From JADCRZ01 sp965200945 (lineage in GTDB: Bacteria; Bacteroidota; Bacteroidia; Chitinophagales; Chitinophagaceae): 64,000 bases of DNA. A program made the translations under genes and the position numbers. The DNA lies in assembly GCA_965200945.1 (NCBI GenBank), contig OZ241749.1, positions 5,208,001 to 5,272,000 of the forward strand, read 5' to 3'. Each line of letters begins with the position of its first letter. The stretch's first letter is position 1. Under the pieces are notes generated by a model that was given only the letters and a program-made list of their open reading frames with translations, ran no database searches and was not told the origin of the DNA. Of this stretch, positions 62,455 to 64,000 are shown in pieces.

Positions 62455-62944
62455 TCTTCTTTTTTGTGCCCAAAAAAGAAGCAAAAAAGGCTTGGCTGTT
62501 GAAATGGGGCTAAAATTTACTGCATTGCGCGGGCAACGGACATGGTTTTATTCAGCAGTAGTAGGGGTTTGGGCCATTGCATGGAGGGGCTTTGGAATAA
62601 AGCCAGGCGTGTCCGTTGCACCAAATAGCCGCCTGCGGCAGGCCATTTGGTCTCGCTCCATTCCGTAAATTTCTTCACGCCCCATTTCAAAGGCCGGGGG
62701 GACAGAAAAGAGAGAAAAATAGGAAGGGAAGAATGCTGCCGCTACGCGGTAGCTTCCTAATTCCCCTCCAACCTCTTTGTCACCATCCCACACAACACCC
62801 TTGCCATCCTCGCCAGGCGCAGACACGCTCATGCACGCACAACCTGTTGCTGCGCCTGAGCGGGGATCTAAGCGGGGAAGGAATGCTGCCTTTACGCATT
62901 TGCCTGAATCAGAAAAGAGCCTGATTACCTGATTGCCCTGATAA
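62455..62944 (+). repeat. Composite dispersed repeat of about 500 bp, copy 2
   Basis: Second copy of the element at 10882-11426, in opposite orientation. It starts with the A/T-stem hairpin at 62456-62481, right after the AraC gene stop, continues with the 250-bp conserved block to about 62700, a diverged part, TGCGCCTGAGCGGGGATC near 62851, and ends with a REP-like tail CCTGAATCAG...GCCTGATTAC at 62904-62930. It carries no gene. Confidence 0.85.
62456..62481 (+). terminator. A/T-stem hairpin at the end of the AraC gene
   Basis: CTTCTTTTTT (62456-62465) and AAAAAAGAAG (62472-62481) form a 10-bp stem with loop GTGCCC, four bases after the stop. Same structure as 11401-11426. A terminator role is likely. 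Confidence 0.5.
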
Positions 62945-63001
62945 ACCATCTGCCTCTCCGGTGAATCGGTTGACAGGGCGCTTTTCCGGTTCAGGCAATC
63001 C

Positions 63002-64000
63002 CTACTTCCCCTTTACACGCAACACCGATATCGAATACGCCGGAAACTCCATGCTGGTATGATCACTCATGCCGGTGATCTCTTTTACCTGCGGTATGTA
63101 CTTCGTGGGCTCGCTCAGCGTGTTCTCGGCTTCGGGTGTGTCGGCGGTGAGTACGGTGAGGGAAGCTGTGGACGCGGGTTGTAGGCCGGTGAGCTGCAGG
63201 GTGGTTTTACAGGGTGATGCGGAGGCATTCACTACTTTTACGATCAGGTTGCCGGCGGCGTCTTTTCCGGCGATGCTGAAGAACTTGGGTGATTCGGTAT
63301 AGCTCATCAGCAGCTTGCCATCCAGGTAACAGTCTACCTTGTCTGCGCCTACCTCCAGCGTGATATTGTACCAGCGGCCGGTTTCGATGGGGGCGGGCAG
63401 GCGTTTCTGGTTGTTGAGATCCGAGACGTTCATGCCGCCAGTGACCGATTCAAAGACCGCGTTCGCATTTACATACGATCCGATGTGTGCACGCAGCATG
63501 GTGTTGTCGTCTTTTACGGCAAAGGGAATGATGAACGCATTGGTGGCCGTGCTGAGCTTGCGGGCCTTCAGCTTCAGTGTGTAGGTGTTGAAGCTCTTGC
63601 CCTGCAGCCAGGCAAAGCGCTGTGCGCCCATGGCCGTCTGCGCCAGCGCGCTGTCTTTCACTTCCCAGGTGCCGCGCACCTTTTTCCATTCGTCTCCGCG
63701 GTTCATGAAATCGCTTTTGTACACCACCCTGCCATCCTGCACCACTTCGATATCCTTGTATTCGGTCTGCGTGTCCCAGGTGGCCAGGCCGATGCCGCCG
63801 CCATACAGCGGCACTTTTTGTGCCGGCGGAATGATCTGCGTTTGTGTTTGTACGTTATAGGCCGGCCGGGCTTCGTTGAACATCTTGATGGTATAGTACG
63901 AGATGCGCGCAAAGCTTTTGGCCGCGTCGAAATGGATCAGGTTCACGGGCCAGTCCACATCGTTCTCGTTCACGAACAGCGGGGCGTAGCTCGACATCTT
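63002..64000 (-). CDS. GH51-like alpha-L-arabinofuranosidase, C-terminal part
   Basis: The frame is open at the window end, so the N-terminal half is missing. The visible start (MSSYAPLFVNENDVDW, then HFDAAKSFARISYYTIKMF) matches the end of the GH51 catalytic barrel. It is followed by a LamG-like/concanavalin-type insertion of about 170 residues (YKSDFMNRGDEWKKVRGTWE, then WYNITLEVGADKVDCYLDGK) and a final beta-sandwich (about 245-332). Such enzymes release arabinose from arabinoxylan or arabinan. The catalytic Glu residues lie outside the window. Confidence 0.78.
   Translation of the reverse strand, partial: KMSSYAPLFVNENDVDWPVNLIHFDAAKSFARISYYTIKMFNEARPAYNVQTQTQIIPPAQKVPLYGGGIGLATWDTQTEYKDIEVVQDGRVVYKSDFMNRGDEWKKVRGTWEVKDSALAQTAMGAQRFAWLQGKSFNTYTLKLKARKLSTATNAFIIPFAVKDDNTMLRAHIGSYVNANAVFESVTGGMNVSDLNNQKRLPAPIETGRWYNITLEVGADKVDCYLDGKLLMSYTESPKFFSIAGKDAAGNLIVKVVNASASPCKTTLQLTGLQPASTASLTVLTADTPEAENTLSEPTKYIPQVKEITGMSDHTSMEFPAYSISVLRVKGK

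Noticed and set aside
1..64000. CRISPR array
   Set aside because: No set of regularly spaced short direct repeats with unique spacers was seen; the repeats present are dispersed and palindromic.

Overview
The window reads as a chromosome segment from a glycan-degrading member of the Bacteroidota, most likely the family Chitinophagaceae. Support comes from two SusC/SusD outer-membrane pairs, many secreted glycoside hydrolases and esterases (GH97, GH92, GH43, GH51 and CE15 types), a C-terminal domain of the type IX secretion kind, and a Bacteroidota-type promoter (TTTG, 18 bp, TATTTTTG) in front of a tRNA gene. Family assignment is an inference from protein resemblance; no rRNA or marker gene is present.

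Layout. 0-17 kb: a cut PQQ-type sugar dehydrogenase, a PhyH dioxygenase, a GH5-like enzyme, a GH97 enzyme, a CE15-type esterase with a carbohydrate-binding module, an M13 peptidase, a GH43 enzyme, an ECF sigma factor with a membrane partner, a GH92 mannosidase and a small outer-membrane protein. 17-33 kb: a DeoR-type regulator diverges from a ten-gene collinear run: SusC, SusD, MFS carrier, FAD oxidoreductase, metallophosphoesterase, polyol-type MFS carrier, D-2-hydroxyacid dehydrogenase, two FGGY kinases and a histidine phosphatase. It looks like a complete import and catabolic locus for a sugar acid, polyol or unusual sugar. 33-38 kb: a patch of broken genes (nonsense codons, frameshifts, truncated tails joined end to end) around an intact RES/Xre toxin-antitoxin pair. 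39-45 kb: a secreted PQ-rich protein and a second SusC/SusD pair with no enzyme beside it.

45.6-55.8 kb is an accessory region, visibly richer in A+T over much of its length. It holds a serine hydrolase, two transposase remnants, a GAF-PAS protein with a histidine-kinase dimerisation domain but no ATPase domain, its receiver partner, a DUF4143 ATPase whose start codon lies in a 43-bp palindrome, a decayed macro-domain gene, a BLUF photoreceptor, a degenerate receiver without its phosphoacceptor Asp, and a translationally coupled AAA ATPase plus small nuclease-like protein. It ends at a tRNA-Asn gene whose 3' end faces the region. 56-64 kb returns to ordinary genes: Rieske protein, HflX, an outer-membrane protein, an S9 peptidase, an AraC regulator and a cut GH51-like arabinofuranosidase.

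Two repeat classes stand out. One is a composite element of roughly 500 bp present twice in opposite orientations (10.9-11.4 kb and 62.5-62.9 kb). The other is a family of short REP-like repeats beginning GTCTGAACCAG, densest between hflX and its neighbour. The best candidate for an undescribed system is the ATPase plus EVH-motif protein at 54.1-55.8 kb.
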